Assembly: GCA_905250125.1 (NCBI GenBank)
Contig: CAJNOL010000564.1
Coordinates: 934 to 64,933 of the forward strand
Source of the DNA: Rotaria sordida
Lineage: Eukaryota; Rotifera; Eurotatoria; Philodinida; Philodinidae
Direction: 5' to 3'
Length of the DNA stretch: 64,000 bases
The translations under genes and the position numbers were made by a program. The notes under the pieces are model-generated. The model was not told the origin of the DNA. It saw only the letters and a program-made list of their open reading frames with translations, and searched no databases. Shown here in pieces: positions 44,077 through 59,000 of this stretch (position 1 is its first letter; each line of letters begins with the position of its first letter).

Positions 44077-47000
44077 CAATATATATGTTGTTATTCTCAG
44101 CTGGAGGCTGTTAGATCTGATTAAACAGACATGTTCACCCTTTTCAACTTTGCCCGACATGTGTATAGAAATCTGACGTAATATATCATCATTGTCGATC
44201 ATGATTCGAAGCATTATTATTATTATAGTCTATATTGTTCCGTTATTATGTAAATTAAATAAAAAAAAAAAGAAAGAAAGACTACTTTATATGCTTTGTC
44301 TTGTTTCTGTACTAAAAAAAATAAAAGAGTAACACATCGTTGAACATAAACGAGTGCAACAACTGTTCTTTCATCGTTTATACAGTAGAAAAAAAAAAAA
44401 AAGAAGAAGGAGAAGAAGACAGAAGATAAGAAAAAAATAACGAAGACCGCTTGCTGTTCCTTTCCTTTCTTTGTGCTGTCTATTCTTCGATTCTATCGGC
44501 TGACATCGCCACCACCATCCGAGATGATTGCTAACTTATATTGAGAACTATATGGTTAATCATCAGAATTGGGACACATACATATTAGGAGTAGAGGAAA
44601 GAAAGAAAGAAAGAAAAGAAAGAAGCAGAGATGAAATCGATTTGCTATATGTTCATATACAGGAGTGCACATACATCTATATATATATATACATACTCTT
44701 TCGTCCACTGTCCATACATAGGTACAGATTTCTTTTTTTTTTTTTTTTTTACTTTGCTTTTTCCTTTTTCTCTCTTTCTTAGCGGTCAGCTTTGAAAGTT
44801 CAATTTTGAAAATATTCTAAAGAAAGAAGGAAAAGAGAAAGTCACTTTTACCTTTTCATTTTTCTTTTTTTTGCCATTTGTTCAAGAGAAGAAATTGAAC
44901 AGTGTTCTCTTTATATGTACATTATTTCTTTTATTTCTCTAATTTAGGATTTAACTATAATTAATGGTTATTTAAAAAATTTGGAAGCATTATCATCATT
45001 ACGTGAATCACATATTCGTCATTTATGTAAAACAATTCGATATGAAATTCATGATGCTAATCATGTTTTATTCAGGTTTGTTATTATTCTTGTCAATCAT
45101 TCATTGATTTTTGCGTGTGTACGTGTCTTCTTTACCTTTGTTTTTTCTTGTTTGTTTTCTGTTCATGGGATAACAACATTCATTTTAGTTTGTTATGTCT
45201 ACAACTTGTTGGTGGTAATACTATCGTATACATACACATTCATCATAATGATTGTACACTTAGGATATCTACCATTCATTGTTGGAATACGGTCACGGTC
45301 AATTATCTATCTATCTTTGATGATATATATGCCACGATATACTTTATGTCCAAATAGAGATGTTGCGTCATGTATATGAGATGAAATATATATATGGAGA
45401 GATAAATAGCCTTGAATAATGCCATACCAAAGCTGTTAAATCTGATTATGTATTAGCGATAAACATTAGTTTTCCAGTAAAATGTTCATTAATTTCTAAT
45501 TGATTTTTTTTTTATTTTGTGAGTTGTCTGATAACTTGACACTTGGTGGTCTCTGCTCTCATTGTTTTATATTAATATGAAATGAGAAGTGTGATTATTT
45601 ATTGTAGTGTATGCATGCATATATATATGAAAGCGTTCACAAGAGAGACAAACGACGCAAAGGACATTGAGGTGCATGCAAACATTTACATATATATATA
45701 TATACCAAGAGAGCAGTGATGACAATGTTCACGTTTAATACACATTTTTGTTTCATTCATAATTTGATATTCTTTTTTTTTTAGTCGTGGCGAATTAAAT
45801 ACCTGTTGGTATATTCTTTTATCCGGTTCTGTTTTTATCGAGTCCACAATGTATTTACCAAGAGCCAGGTACGTAAAAAATAAAAAAATAAGCAATTTCT
45901 ATTTTTTTTTTGTTCTTAATCATGATCTTCGACATTTTTATGTATCCTTTGAGACCAAGGGAGAGAGAGAGAGAGAGACCAGATCACTTTTTCCTCGTCG
46001 TCTTTCATGTTTATTTGTTAACCTTGTTCGTTCTTTTTTTTTCTTTTTTTTTTTTTTTTTTTTTTTTTACACTGCACATACTATTACTACTACTATACTA
46101 ACATCATCTCACTCATTCTCTCATCACTATACAGCTACTATTGTCCTTGAACAGATCGAGCGACATTTAGTTATATATACATGACATAATCGTTCGTCTT
46201 TTTTTTTTTTCTTCTTTTATTTCAACAGTTTTGGTAAACGAACTTCTAGTAATCAATATCGGATCAATGAATGTGTTGTACTTGAATCATCGGAAATGCT
46301 TGTTGTAAGTAGATATAACGTGTTATTTCCTTCATCATTAAAAGTAGAAATATGAAACACAAAAAAAAAAAAAAAAAAAAAATGAAAATTACTTTATGTT
46401 ACACCTTGATACATTTAATGTTATTCATTTCGATCGTTTTTCTTTTTTACTACGTCCTTCTATTTTTTTTTTTCTTTTGCTAATAGATTGATTATCCCGA
46501 GCTTGATCACGCTGTCCATAGTCACGAATCATTGAAGCATATCACTGGTAAACATAATTATCAAAACGAACAAGCAATCACTCCCGTTGAAGAACAACAA
46601 AGTATTATTATGGATTCAAGTGTAACAATGAAAAATTATCGAAAAATAAATCCACAAACTAAACATGTAAAAAAATTAAATCAAAGGCAAAAATTTTTTT
46701 TTTTTAAAAATTTTTTATTTCATAGCGTTCTTTTACAATAAATACAATGAACGATATTCCACCATCAATGATTCGTAGTTCACATTCTCGTGCTAGTGAT
46801 ACATCAAGTGCTTATTCCGGATCAGATGTTATGCAATCATCAACTAATGGTGAAGATCTTTTAATGATAAATAATGGTGAAAATTCTTTAGGACAAAATG
46901 ATGATGGAGGATTAAGTCGTTGTATAAGTGCCCATGAAACAGATGATGAATCAGAAACATCATCAGAAGTAAGAATATTAATTATTATAAGAAAAACCAA

Positions 47001-50000
47001 AAAAAAAGAAAGATCGAATATATTTTATTTTATTTTGTAGCATTCATTCCCTATTCATGATCATATACGTGAATCATTATTAAAAGAAGCAAATGAACGT
47101 ACTGATGATGATATTGAAGCTATTCTAGAATGTCTTCTTCATTTTCCTGTAAGAAATTTTTTCTTTGAATAATAATCTTTAGTGTGAAAAAAAGACTATG
47201 TGTTTTTTTTTTTACAAATAATCTTTTGAACAATGTCGATTTCCATAGAAAATTAACTCCCAAACTAAGGACTTTCGCAAAAAAAAAAATGCTTTTTGAA
47301 CTTTTTTCATAAAATTTTTTGATAGTTGTTTAATCTTACAAGGAAATCTCTTCAAATATCTATGAATTTTTTCATCTATGGATATTACATAGTGTTCTAA
47401 TAGAAACCCTAAAAAAAAAAGGATTTCAGTTCCTATTGAGATTTAATTGAGCTATAGAATTTTCAATAAGACTCAAATTTCGATCTGAAATTTTATGCAT
47501 ATCAATTTTCGCGCTATAAGCTATGTAAGTTTTTGTTTTTGTTTTTCAAAAGGCATTTGCTAATTTAACATTACATGTTCGACGTGAATTATGTAAAGTT
47601 CTTGTTTATGCTCAAGTTGAAAAAGCTCAAACTGTTGTTATGAATGATGGTGAACGTTATGATTCTTGGTCAGTTATAATCAATGGTATTGTTGATGATG
47701 AAACAATTGATGGACAACTTATACGTACATTAACTGTTGGACAAAGTTTTGGTTGTGGTCCAACACTTGATCAATATTGTCATACGGGTATAATGAAAAC
47801 ACGTGTTGATAATTGTCAATTTGTTGTTGTTGCACAAAATGATTATTATGCTATATTAAATCAAGTAATTTATTATTATTTATTAATTTTTTTTTTGTTT
47901 TTGATAATATTGATAAAAATTTTTTTATATTTAAATCTAGGGCGAAAAAAATATTCGAAAAATTGAAGAAGATGGTAAAATTGTTATAATTAAAGAAATA
48001 CGTATGAATGATGATGAACAAAATATACTACGTGAAATAGTTATAAAAGTATTATTATATTTTCTATTTGCAAAAATTTTCATTGGAAAAAAAAAAAAAA
48101 AACTTTGTTTCTTTTTATAGGCAACAACTGAAAAATTACTTGATTTACTTGTTGAAGAATTACAATTAATAAATGATCCAAATTATGTTCAAGATTTTCT
48201 TTTAACTTATCGAACATTTCTTGATAGTCCAATAATAGTAACAAATAAATTACTTAAATATTTTGATCAATATAAAAATTCAATAATATGTGAACATATT
48301 GCACGTGTTGTTTTATCATGGGTTAATAATCATTATAATGATTTTGAAACAAATATAAAATTATATGAATTTCTTGAAATATTTGATGATCGTTTAGAAA
48401 ATCATGAAATAGAAGTAAATATTTTAAATAAAAAAACCAAATATTTATTTTAGTTTTTTTTTTTTTTTTTCGTAGCACATTCGATCATGGAGACATTTAA
48501 TAAATTTAGCTTGTTATACAAAAGCTACTATACGTAATATTACTTTAACAAGATCAACACGAGATGATGTTTTAAATTTTAATATACTTGGAGGAACTGA
48601 TACACTAGCAAATAATGGAATATTTGTATCGAAAGTTGAAAAAAATTCCAAAGCTTATGAAGCTGGATTAAGAAGAGGTGATCAGGTATGCTACTTTTCA
48701 TTTTAACGAAAAGTTCATCATTTTAAATTTCATTTCTATAAAATAAAATTTCGATCAATTCATACTAATAACAAATTGTTACAAATATGACGCAATTTTT
48801 TCTTTTTTTTTTGTTTTTGAATAGAAAAAAAGTTCCCTTACTAACCATGATTGAATCAGAAGAATGCTTAGAAATGTTGAAATATTGTTATGATAAAGTT
48901 CGATTATTATTGACATTGTTAATGGATGCTTTAGAATTTCTAAAGTGGAACCTATTATATCATTTTTATTTTATAGATTCTTAGTGTTAATGGACAATGT
49001 TTCGATTATCTAACTCATGCTCGTGCACTTGAAATTCTTCGTTGTACAACTCATTTATCATTAACTGTAAAAAATAATCTTATGGGTAAATTTTTCGAAG
49101 TTTAAACATATATAAACAAAAAAAACAAAATATATTCATTTAGGTCTTAATGATATTGTTCATCCTGAAAAATCTCCTGGTCGTAAAAAACGTCAAGATA
49201 TGTCAAATTATGAACAAGAAATTCAAAATAGATTAAATAATTTATCTCCTTTACGTTCAACAGTAACAACTCCATCACCAAGAAGTCATACATCATCTAT
49301 ATTAATGAATAGTCCATCGGATTCTTATGCTACTGATAATTCATCATCAATAAATCAAATTCGTCCACCATTATTAGCAATAACACCAGCAAAATCTAAT
49401 CTTTCAACAACATATACAGAAAAAACAAAACCACGTCCATTAACTAAACGTATGGGTTTTAAGCGTGCCGTTATGCAAAGATTTAAAATGACGAAACATA
49501 ATAAGTAAGAAGTAAAAGAAAACAAAGAAAAAAAAAAATTACATTTTTACAGTTCTATTCGAATTTTTCCATCGACGAAACCATGTATATAAACCAACTA
49601 TAGAATTAATACATAACATAATCATAACAAGTAATACATTGATATTAAGTTCTGTTCCAAGAAGACCTTGAAAATGGAAACAAAAAAAAATTTTTTTTCA
49701 TAGATATAAAGTTTTAGAAAAAAAGTTTAACAACAACATATTTTTGTTTTTCTATAATATTAAGCAAATTTTTCTATCTAATGCATTCTATTGTCCGGTT
49801 TCTAAAGAACTAAACATGATAGTTTTCAGATTTCAAAAGCTATTTTTTTTAACAATACCATTTCTAAATAACTGATCGCTGCATTTTCTACAACTTTCTT
49901 TTACTTTTTCAAAAATGACATTGTTAGAAAATAGCTTATGGGACATGAAAATTATTATATCCGGCTTTTTTAAGAACCCTGCGGAGTCAAATTTTTTCGT

Positions 50001-53000
50001 CTTCTTTCGAAATTTCTCGGTGATATAAATCAATGAAGGAGTCCACTAGTGTGTTACAAAAGCTGCACACACGAACTCAGCAAATTGAACATGAAACTTT
50101 TATTAGACAGTCAAGGATAAAATTAATATATGTATTATTAACCTTGACTCTAGCGAAATTGAAATAATATTTATTATAAATATCTTCAGATGTTTATTTA
50201 ACAAAATATGTCAGAAACACATTAAGTTTTATCGATTCATGCCTTGTATTTTTTTTTTCTATTACTAGAGTGTTTTATGTTGTTTTTGCCACATTCAATA
50301 ATGTGGTCAAAGAAAAAACAAAACATCAAGATTTAATATATCATTAAATCTTTTTTCTCTAGCACACAGGCATTAGACCATATTCAAATGGTAAATTCTA
50401 TGCACATCCGGTGGGTCAAACTATATCATTTGCATATTAGACAGGCTAGTTTATTTTCTAGAATCGTTTTAGGAGACTGGCAAGTTATAATCACTATCTA
50501 AATGTGAGATAATTGCTTCCTTAAAAAAACGATTCCTGAAATTCGAACAATATATTGATGCTTTTTCAAATACGAAAACAAAACCCTAATTTTGGTCTAA
50601 CTACCAAGGAAGATCCCTATTTCCTAAAGGATATATCGACGCTCTGTTAATTAGTGAACAATCAAAAATCGAAAAAAATTTGTTTTTTACACCCGAAACA
50701 GAATAGAACTCCTCTTAACATTCTAGAAAAATATGTTCATTGTTTTTTTACTATATTATTTACCACTATACATAATAATAGATATAATATTCACAATAAT
50801 CCACATTATATATTGTTCCCAATAACAAAATATAAGTAAAAATTGTCCAATAACACTTAATGTATTTGTTAATGCATCAAGTATATGTGGTAATAACATT
50901 GTTTGAAATAAATAATGTGATGTTAAAAGTTTTGAAAAAGCTGGTATTTCATAAAAAAATATAACACCTAAACCTAAACAAAGTATAATAATAAATATCC
51001 ATCCAAATAATTTTAATGATTTAACATGTGTTGTTGATTGATTATCTAATTCTTTTGACCACATATATATACCAATAAATTGCATTGGTAAAAAAAATAA
51101 TGTATATAATTGTGCATCACCAACATAACCATATGCAAATGAAAATATTCCATATATAATAGCACCTATAATACCCCAAAAAAATGATGAAATTTTACCA
51201 CGTATAACTAAAACAACATTAAGTACATTAGTAAATGCTGCAAAACCAGATAAACATAATAAAATACGACGCCATAATGGTACACCATCCATCAAATCAT
51301 TTGTCCATTTTAATATTGAATATCTTTGTTTATTTGGAAAAAATGAATTAAAATCCTTTTTTTTTGAATAAAAGATAAATAAATAATTTCGAAACAAAAA
51401 AAAAAACTTACCAAAATAGAAAAAACTACATTAAATGCAGCAAATAAAATAAGTATTAAAACTTGCCACCAATTAAATGATTTTAAATCAGGTATTATAG
51501 ATTGAAATACAAGTTTTAAAAGTTCTATATAACGTTTAAAAAATGATTTTTTTTTCGATATAGTATTATCAGTACTATCATCTTCACTACTAGTAAGATT
51601 TACAGTTGATGTTTTTATCATTGATATATTTTCATTTGGAGTATGATTTATATTTCCATTTACATCTGTTAATTCTAATGTTGTAGTACTCATTCGAGCC
51701 ATTGATATAGGTGGTAATAAAATGGATAATAGTTGTTCTTTAACATTAAACTATAAGAATTAAAAAAGCAAAATTTATTATATAATTTAATTAAAAGTGA
51801 TTCTGTTTATAGTAGAACTACCGTTAATATCTTTTCTACTTTATTCATTTCTTGAAGGTAAAATAGAAGTAATACATATAATTTTATAAGAGTTAGAAAA
51901 ATAAAATGTCTATTTTAAGAAACTATTGAAATGAATTTTATTCGTGAATGACGCATTAGCTACACATATATATATATATATATAGTGTTCATATACGAAT
52001 TTATTCATTACTAAAAGCATTTCTTTTTGACTTTCATCTCTCATTGTCAATTATTTTGCTGATATATGCTAGTAAAACAATCGAAAATGACAGTTGAAAG
52101 TAAAAGGGACTACTCTTAACAATATATAAGCTACGATATGATCAATTTTTTTTTTGTATGTATATGTGCGGTCAACAATCAGTTCACGAATAAGGTTCAT
52201 TTCATAGAAGACAAGCGATAAAAATCTCGATATTTAAAGTAGTTATTAATCTATATTAAAATCTATAATACTTCAATTAGAAATACTGATAATCTAAAAA
52301 ACAAATCTTGAACATAGAATATTCTTTTTTTCTGTCTTCTTATAAAGTTCTGTATGAAAACTTAATATTTAAATTGATCAGAGAATTTTGTTTTGTTGAA
52401 TATAATAAATAAAAAAAAATACCAGTAACTTTCATCTCTCTCTCTCTCTCTCGTACTGCATGATTTGTTCTAACATTCTACCGATGTAATTATTTATTCT
52501 TGAGTAGTAGAATATGTATATGGTTATGCTTATCAATGTGTATATGCGCATCTGAATGTAAAATCAGTGTTTCCCATATGTTAATAATTATTTTTTTCGA
52601 AATATGAAAAAAAAAACTAAAATGAATATGATTCTCTTGTTGACATTAAAAATTAAATTATAAATGAAACACTTTGTTTTTTTTTTCGTTTTTTATTTTC
52701 AGATCAACAAGGTAATGTTAATAAATTTTGTTTTTCAATGTTTGTTAGTATTCTATAAAAAATGTTTTTTTTGCACTGAATCTTTTCATCATACGCCTGC
52801 TTTTCTATTTTTCAATAAACCATCACTGTATCTAAATGTTTTTCATTCTTGTCCCTATAATATTCTTAGTGCTTCTCTTACTTGTGTCATCGTTAATCGA
52901 ACGATTGCAAATTTTTGTTTTTTGGTTTTTTTTTAAAAAAAAAAAAAAGAAATAAGTGAATGATGCTTTTGATCAATATTTTCTCTCTATTATACGAGCA

Positions 53001-56000
53001 TGTCAAAAATAAATGGCAAAAAGGATTTTCGATAGAATAACTATGACCTTTGTTGTATTTTTTTTAAAGCCAATCAATGATTAATTGATATTAATCTTAT
53101 TTGATTTTTGTTTTTTTTGTTCTCTTTTTTAGTGAACTTGATACAACTGATTTTGATAATGGTTTTGATTCGAATATGTCAGCATCATCATTACAAATTA
53201 ATAAAATTATAAATCGAAGTACAAGTCATCCAGATTTATCACCAGTATCAGTTAATAATAAATCAATATTATCACCACCAAATTTTCCAATTATTGATGA
53301 AGATCATTCAGCATTTGTTCTTAAAGTTTATCGAAGTGATCAATCATTTAAATATTTTCCTGTACATAAGGTAGAGGAGAAGAAAAAAAAAAGAACTAAG
53401 TTTGATTATGAAATCTTTCTTTTTTTTTGTTTAGGAAACAACAGCAAAACAAGTTGTCATGTTAGCTATAACTGAATTTGGTATTGTTGATCCAAGCAGG
53501 TAAATAGATGCATAATTATTGTATTTTTTTTTTCTAATCTACTATTTATCTATGAGATTAGTTTCTTTATTGAATATAATCCTCATCATTTTTCTAGTTA
53601 TACATCTTCTCGTGTAGAGTTTGATCTACTCCGGTAAGAAATTATTCTTGAGGGTTGGGGGGGAAACTTTACTTTCTTTTTTTTTCTTTTTTTTTTTTTT
53701 GCTTTTCAACTAATAAATAAATATCTAAAGTGCATGTTTTGGGTTATTTAATTTACGCTATACCTTGTTTTTTTTTGTTCCTCATTCAGGGAGAGTATCT
53801 TCTATGACAATATGTAAGTTTATTATTATTATTATTTATTTCTTATCTTTTTCCACTATTTGCTCATTTTCCATACATATATTCTTCATTTTAATCACTT
53901 TTTATGAAAATATTGATTGTTTTCTTTTAATATTAATAGATTATTGAGATTAAATTCATATGCTTAATATTTGAGACAAATATGAATTAGTTTTGGCTCT
54001 ATTATATAGATATCTATTTAATTCTATGATTATTCTACATTTAAAAACAAAATTTTTATGTCAGATATAACAATTATATATCTACGTAAAAATTTTTACT
54101 CGCATTTGATTACAGTCACCACAAAGGATTGAGGTTGAAAAGTTTGTGGGATTATGATTCATCATAAATGTAGGTCAATGGCTAAATGCGCATAATGCAT
54201 GCTTGAATAGATACGGGGTGATAATGAATGATATCTATTTTTAGTTGGAGAATAATCAAATTTGGAAGGAGAAGATACTCTACATCAATAAAACCTATCA
54301 TTATGTAGCACTATGTGTGTCTACAAATTTCGTGATAGTTTACCAAGATATTCAAGAATTGTGATCATTTTATTCTAACTATCGTTGTATAAAAATCATC
54401 TATTATCCTTTCAAGATTCATTCATTATTCAATAATAGTTCAATATATTTATCTGAAAATTTTCGGAGAAATTTTCTCGATATTATTTTCAGCAAGATTT
54501 AGAATCAAATATTTTTCTACTAGAAGATATGACATATGGATAAGCATTTTAGTATCGAGAATCTAGAGACATCAATATCCGACCAAATAAATTTATCTTT
54601 CATATGAAAGAAAAATCACAGATCAGGTTTCAGTTTCATGCGGAAAGTTCAGAATCAATCATGTATTTGATAAGAAATAAGACAAACTCTAGTTGGCCAC
54701 CTTTTAAAGTCATGAAGTTTACATCAAAACTCGGTTTCTACTCGATATTCTGATAGTACCGCAAACTCACATGTCTGTTCGAGTGAAGACAAACAAACAT
54801 TTAGACCATTATCGGAGCAAAGAATTTTGTACAAGGGTGCATATTCTATTAAATATGGGCAAAACAACCCCGGGACCAACACTTTTTCATTGGGAATGAT
54901 ACCTTTCATGATCCTGTAAAACTCTTGCATCGAATGTCATATTGTCACAACTAATATACTTTAAATAGGAATAGGCAAGATCATACCTACTCCGCTCCCA
55001 GAGGAAGGGGGACTAAATTTTTTTTTCAACTGGAACCAAAAAAACGATTGTCTATATTTTATAGAAGCACTTCTTCTTCTTTCATCATGCATAATAGGTA
55101 CAAAATATTTTTGATAATATTTACGATTAAGCCTAAATGATTATTTAAGTAAAAAAATTTACTTTCGAATAACAAAAAGTTTTTGTTAGAGAATTTTTAT
55201 ATACGTTGAATTGTACGATGAATCTCACTTGCTATAAAAGCTTAATCACTTATGTTTTTTTTTTTTTATTTAAACTATTACAGAACGCATAACACTTCTT
55301 TTCTTTCGAAAATAAACAAGAATGCAAAATTGCTGCTCTTCTAAATATACATATATTTTATTTTTTTTTGAAAATAACTTCTTCATTCACAAAATGAAAT
55401 TCTTATATATATATATATTCTCTTAAGATGTTATTCATTATGTGAAGTATCAGTTGAAAATGGTGTTATAAAACAAAAACGTTTACCTGATCATATTGAT
55501 AATTTACCAGAACGTTTACCAGTAAATGGTCGTTATTATTTAAAAAATAATCATTTAACTGAAACACTTGTACCTGATCATTTATCACATGAATTATTAC
55601 GTGAAGCACGTATTAATTTTCTTCAATTAGATCCACTTGAAATATGTGCACAATTAACATTACGTGATTTTGCATTATTTAAATCAATTCAACCAACAGA
55701 ATATATTGATCATATATTTAAATTAAAATCTTTATATGGTATACCACAACTTGAAAAATTTCTTAAATTACCTAATCAAGAAATGTATTGGACAATAACA
55801 GAAATTTTACGTGAAAATAATGTTATACAACGTTCAAAAGTTATTAAACATTTTATTAAAATTGCAAGTAAGAAAAATATTTCTTGTTTTTTTTTTTTTT
55901 TTGAGGGAAACAAAGAAAAAAAAAACATGCTTTATTAATTTTATTATTTAGAAAGTTGTAAAGATATGAAAAATTTTAATTCAATGTTTGCTATTATTAG

Positions 56001-59000
56001 TGGACTTGATCATAAAAGTGTACAACGTTTACAATCAACTTGGGAACGTGTATCAGATAAATATAAGAAAATTTTTGAAGTAAGAAAAATCAATAATATT
56101 AAAAGAAATACTATCTATGATGTTTGTTATTTTTTCATTATGGATTTGAATATAATATTAGATAGGAATATTTATCTATATATATATATATACATATTAT
56201 TTATTCGGATCATATTCTATCGTATATGATTATTTGAAAGTATAATGATTCTTCTGAGTGTTTTTTTTTAGAAGGTTAATTTTTAGAGTGTAAAGTCTAT
56301 TTGTTGTGAAATGGAAAAGATAAATAATTTTGTAGAATGAAATATGACATAAGCAGAAGTGAACTAGATGAAAACTGAAAGTTGTTTTTTTTTTGCATAA
56401 ATTTTGAGAGTAGAATTTTTTGTTGATTAGATTTGAATTCTAGTTTAAGATAACTATTGATATATAATAAAAAATTCAATAGAATTTTGTTATTTTGATT
56501 TGATACTCAAAGAGGAACCTTTAGTTTTTTGTTTTTTTGAATAGGAAAAAAATAATAAAGTTGTTCTTTATTGTTATCAATATTCTAGCATAGTCCGCTG
56601 AATTCATTTTAGATGCGAGTTCAAGTACTTGAACTTGAAAAGAATTTAAATTCGTTATAGACTCGTGTTCAAACTGCAATGGAAACATAATTATGGAAGA
56701 TTAAATCGTAGATTACATGGACACGTTTAAAAAACTCGATTGAGAAAAATATAATTATCTATTTATGAATGTCTGCAAGAACATCAAGTGTTATGTTTGT
56801 TGTTCAAAACTTCCGATGTCTTATGAGAGCATAATCACATTTGAGATGAATCTTGACAATGTAGATCCTATAAGGTTTTTTGATCCCGACAAATTATTTT
56901 TTTTGTAGTTCTGATTATCAGCAATTTTTCTTTCCTGTGATCTCGGACACCTCTAGTTATGGTCATTTGAATCAGTTTTTTTTTGTTACCGAATATCATG
57001 ATTGCTCTTAGATCTCATTTAAAATTGACTTTCCAGATATGTACAAATAACATTCTCAATAGAATGAGTTTATCACGAAAGTATTAAACGTCGATATTAA
57101 TCTATGAATGTAACTCGATCTTATAAATAAAAATTATTTGTTTAAAATAATTAAAATTTAATATATATTTTTTTTTTCAGGAACTTAAATCTTTGCTTGA
57201 TTTATCTCGAAATATGTCTGTCTATCGAAATTTATTAAAAAATGAATTTGTTGTTCCACCTATTGTAAGTAATGAAATACTTCTTATTCAATCTATTGTA
57301 TTGTTGTTGTTTTTCATTTTTTTTTTTTTGTATTTTTAGATTCCCATGTTTCCGGTGTGTATGAAAGATTTGACATTTATACATTTGGGAAATCCAACAC
57401 AAGATGATGGCTTAGTAATTTATAAAAAAGAAAAAAACGAGAAATATTATATTAAAATTATTCTTTTTTTTAGATTAATTTTGAAAAACTTCGTATGATT
57501 GCAAAAGAAATTCGACATATAACAAACATGGCATCTTCTCCTTATGTAAAAAAAAAAAAAGAATTTTTGAATTAATAAATTTATTTGTTTTTTTTGTAAA
57601 GGATATTTCAAATATGTTCGATTCACCAACATCTCATGCACAAGTATTTGCTGGTTTTGGTCATCAATCAATGACAGATTCAATTGCTACAATACGAAGA
57701 CATCAAACGGGTAATCGTGCATCTATTATGGCAAATGCTAGACGAATTTATGATGAAGTAAAAAAAAAAAAAACATCTTTTTGAATTTTTTTGAAAATTA
57801 TTATTTATATTTAGGCATTAATGGTTAAAAAAGTAAAAACTTATTTAAATAATGCTGAAATAATCGAAGATGAAAATCGTCTACTGGATTTAGCCAATCA
57901 ATGTGAACCAGGTAAGAAACATTAGTTTTTTTTTTTTTTTTTTATTTTCTGAAAAATTTCAATTCTAAACAAAATAATTCAATTTATATATTTTAAATCC
58001 AAAAACAATAAATAAAACAAAAACAAAATGAGATTTTTATTCTAGTTTTTCATTTTTTTGAGCACACAAATCAAAAAATAAACGAATTTGGTGAGAATAT
58101 TTAGTTTCAAAAAATAAATAAATAAATAAATAAAGGAATTGAACAGCATGTTCTTTATATGAAAGCACAAAATGTATATGCGCATGTCGTGTATTTTTTG
58201 TTTGCATATATATTTTTTTATTTGCTAGAAATATACGCACGTTTGTTTCCTTTAGTTGGAGTAGGAAGTACACCTGCATCTCCAACGACTCCATTTTCTA
58301 AACTTTCACTGGTTACTAATGATAATGTATTTGTTGTTGCGAGTACACCAGCAAATTCAAGAGTAAATAATCAAAACAATGATGGTATTAGAAATGAAAA
58401 ACCTAGTATCGTTATTACAAATGAAGAAATAAATAATAATAATAATAATAATGCTCTTTTTCGACAACGTACAACTACACCGCCAACAACATTTGGTGCT
58501 TTTAGAAGTGCTTTTTTTAATGGTATTTTAAGCTGATAAGAAGCATAATTAGGGCTTATAACGATTTTTTTTATCCTCTCACAAAGCATCAAACAGTTTA
58601 CTGCTTGCTCTCTATTTATTTTTAATTAGAATTTAATTGTTAATAGATTTTCATTTTTTTTTCGTTTATTTTCTAATTTAGTCAGCACAATTAAACGTCG
58701 TCCATCACCATCAACATCAAGTTTATCATCAAATTCATCATCTGATCGTCGTGCTAGTTCTATACAATTAACGAAATTTGGTATGCTTATTTATTTTCTT
58801 TTGTTTCTTTTTTTCTTTTGGAATTTATCTTATATAAGATTTTTCAATGAATACCAATCTAAAGAAAAGTGTTTTTAATTTTTTGTTTATTTTATTTAGG
58901 GAGTTTTTCAGGTAAAATAAAAGAATGATGTTTATATATAGTTTTGTTTTTGCTGGTGTCAAGTATATTCGTTTCCGTACAGGGATGTTCCGAGATCGTT

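Noticed and set aside
44528..46184. Several plus-strand ORFs in PDZ-GEF introns (44528-44782, 44981-45379, 45849-46184)
   Set aside because: Apart from the true exons at 44948-45075 and 45785-45868 they read through introns and homopolymers.
50045..50075. CTAGTGTGTTACAAAAG as a transposon end
   Set aside because: No matching inverted end found within several kilobases.
54724..54930. 68-aa minus-strand ORF in a PDZ-GEF intron ([10 protein letters not shown]...)
   Set aside because: Looks moderately protein-like but is short, isolated and without splice partners or a recognisable family.
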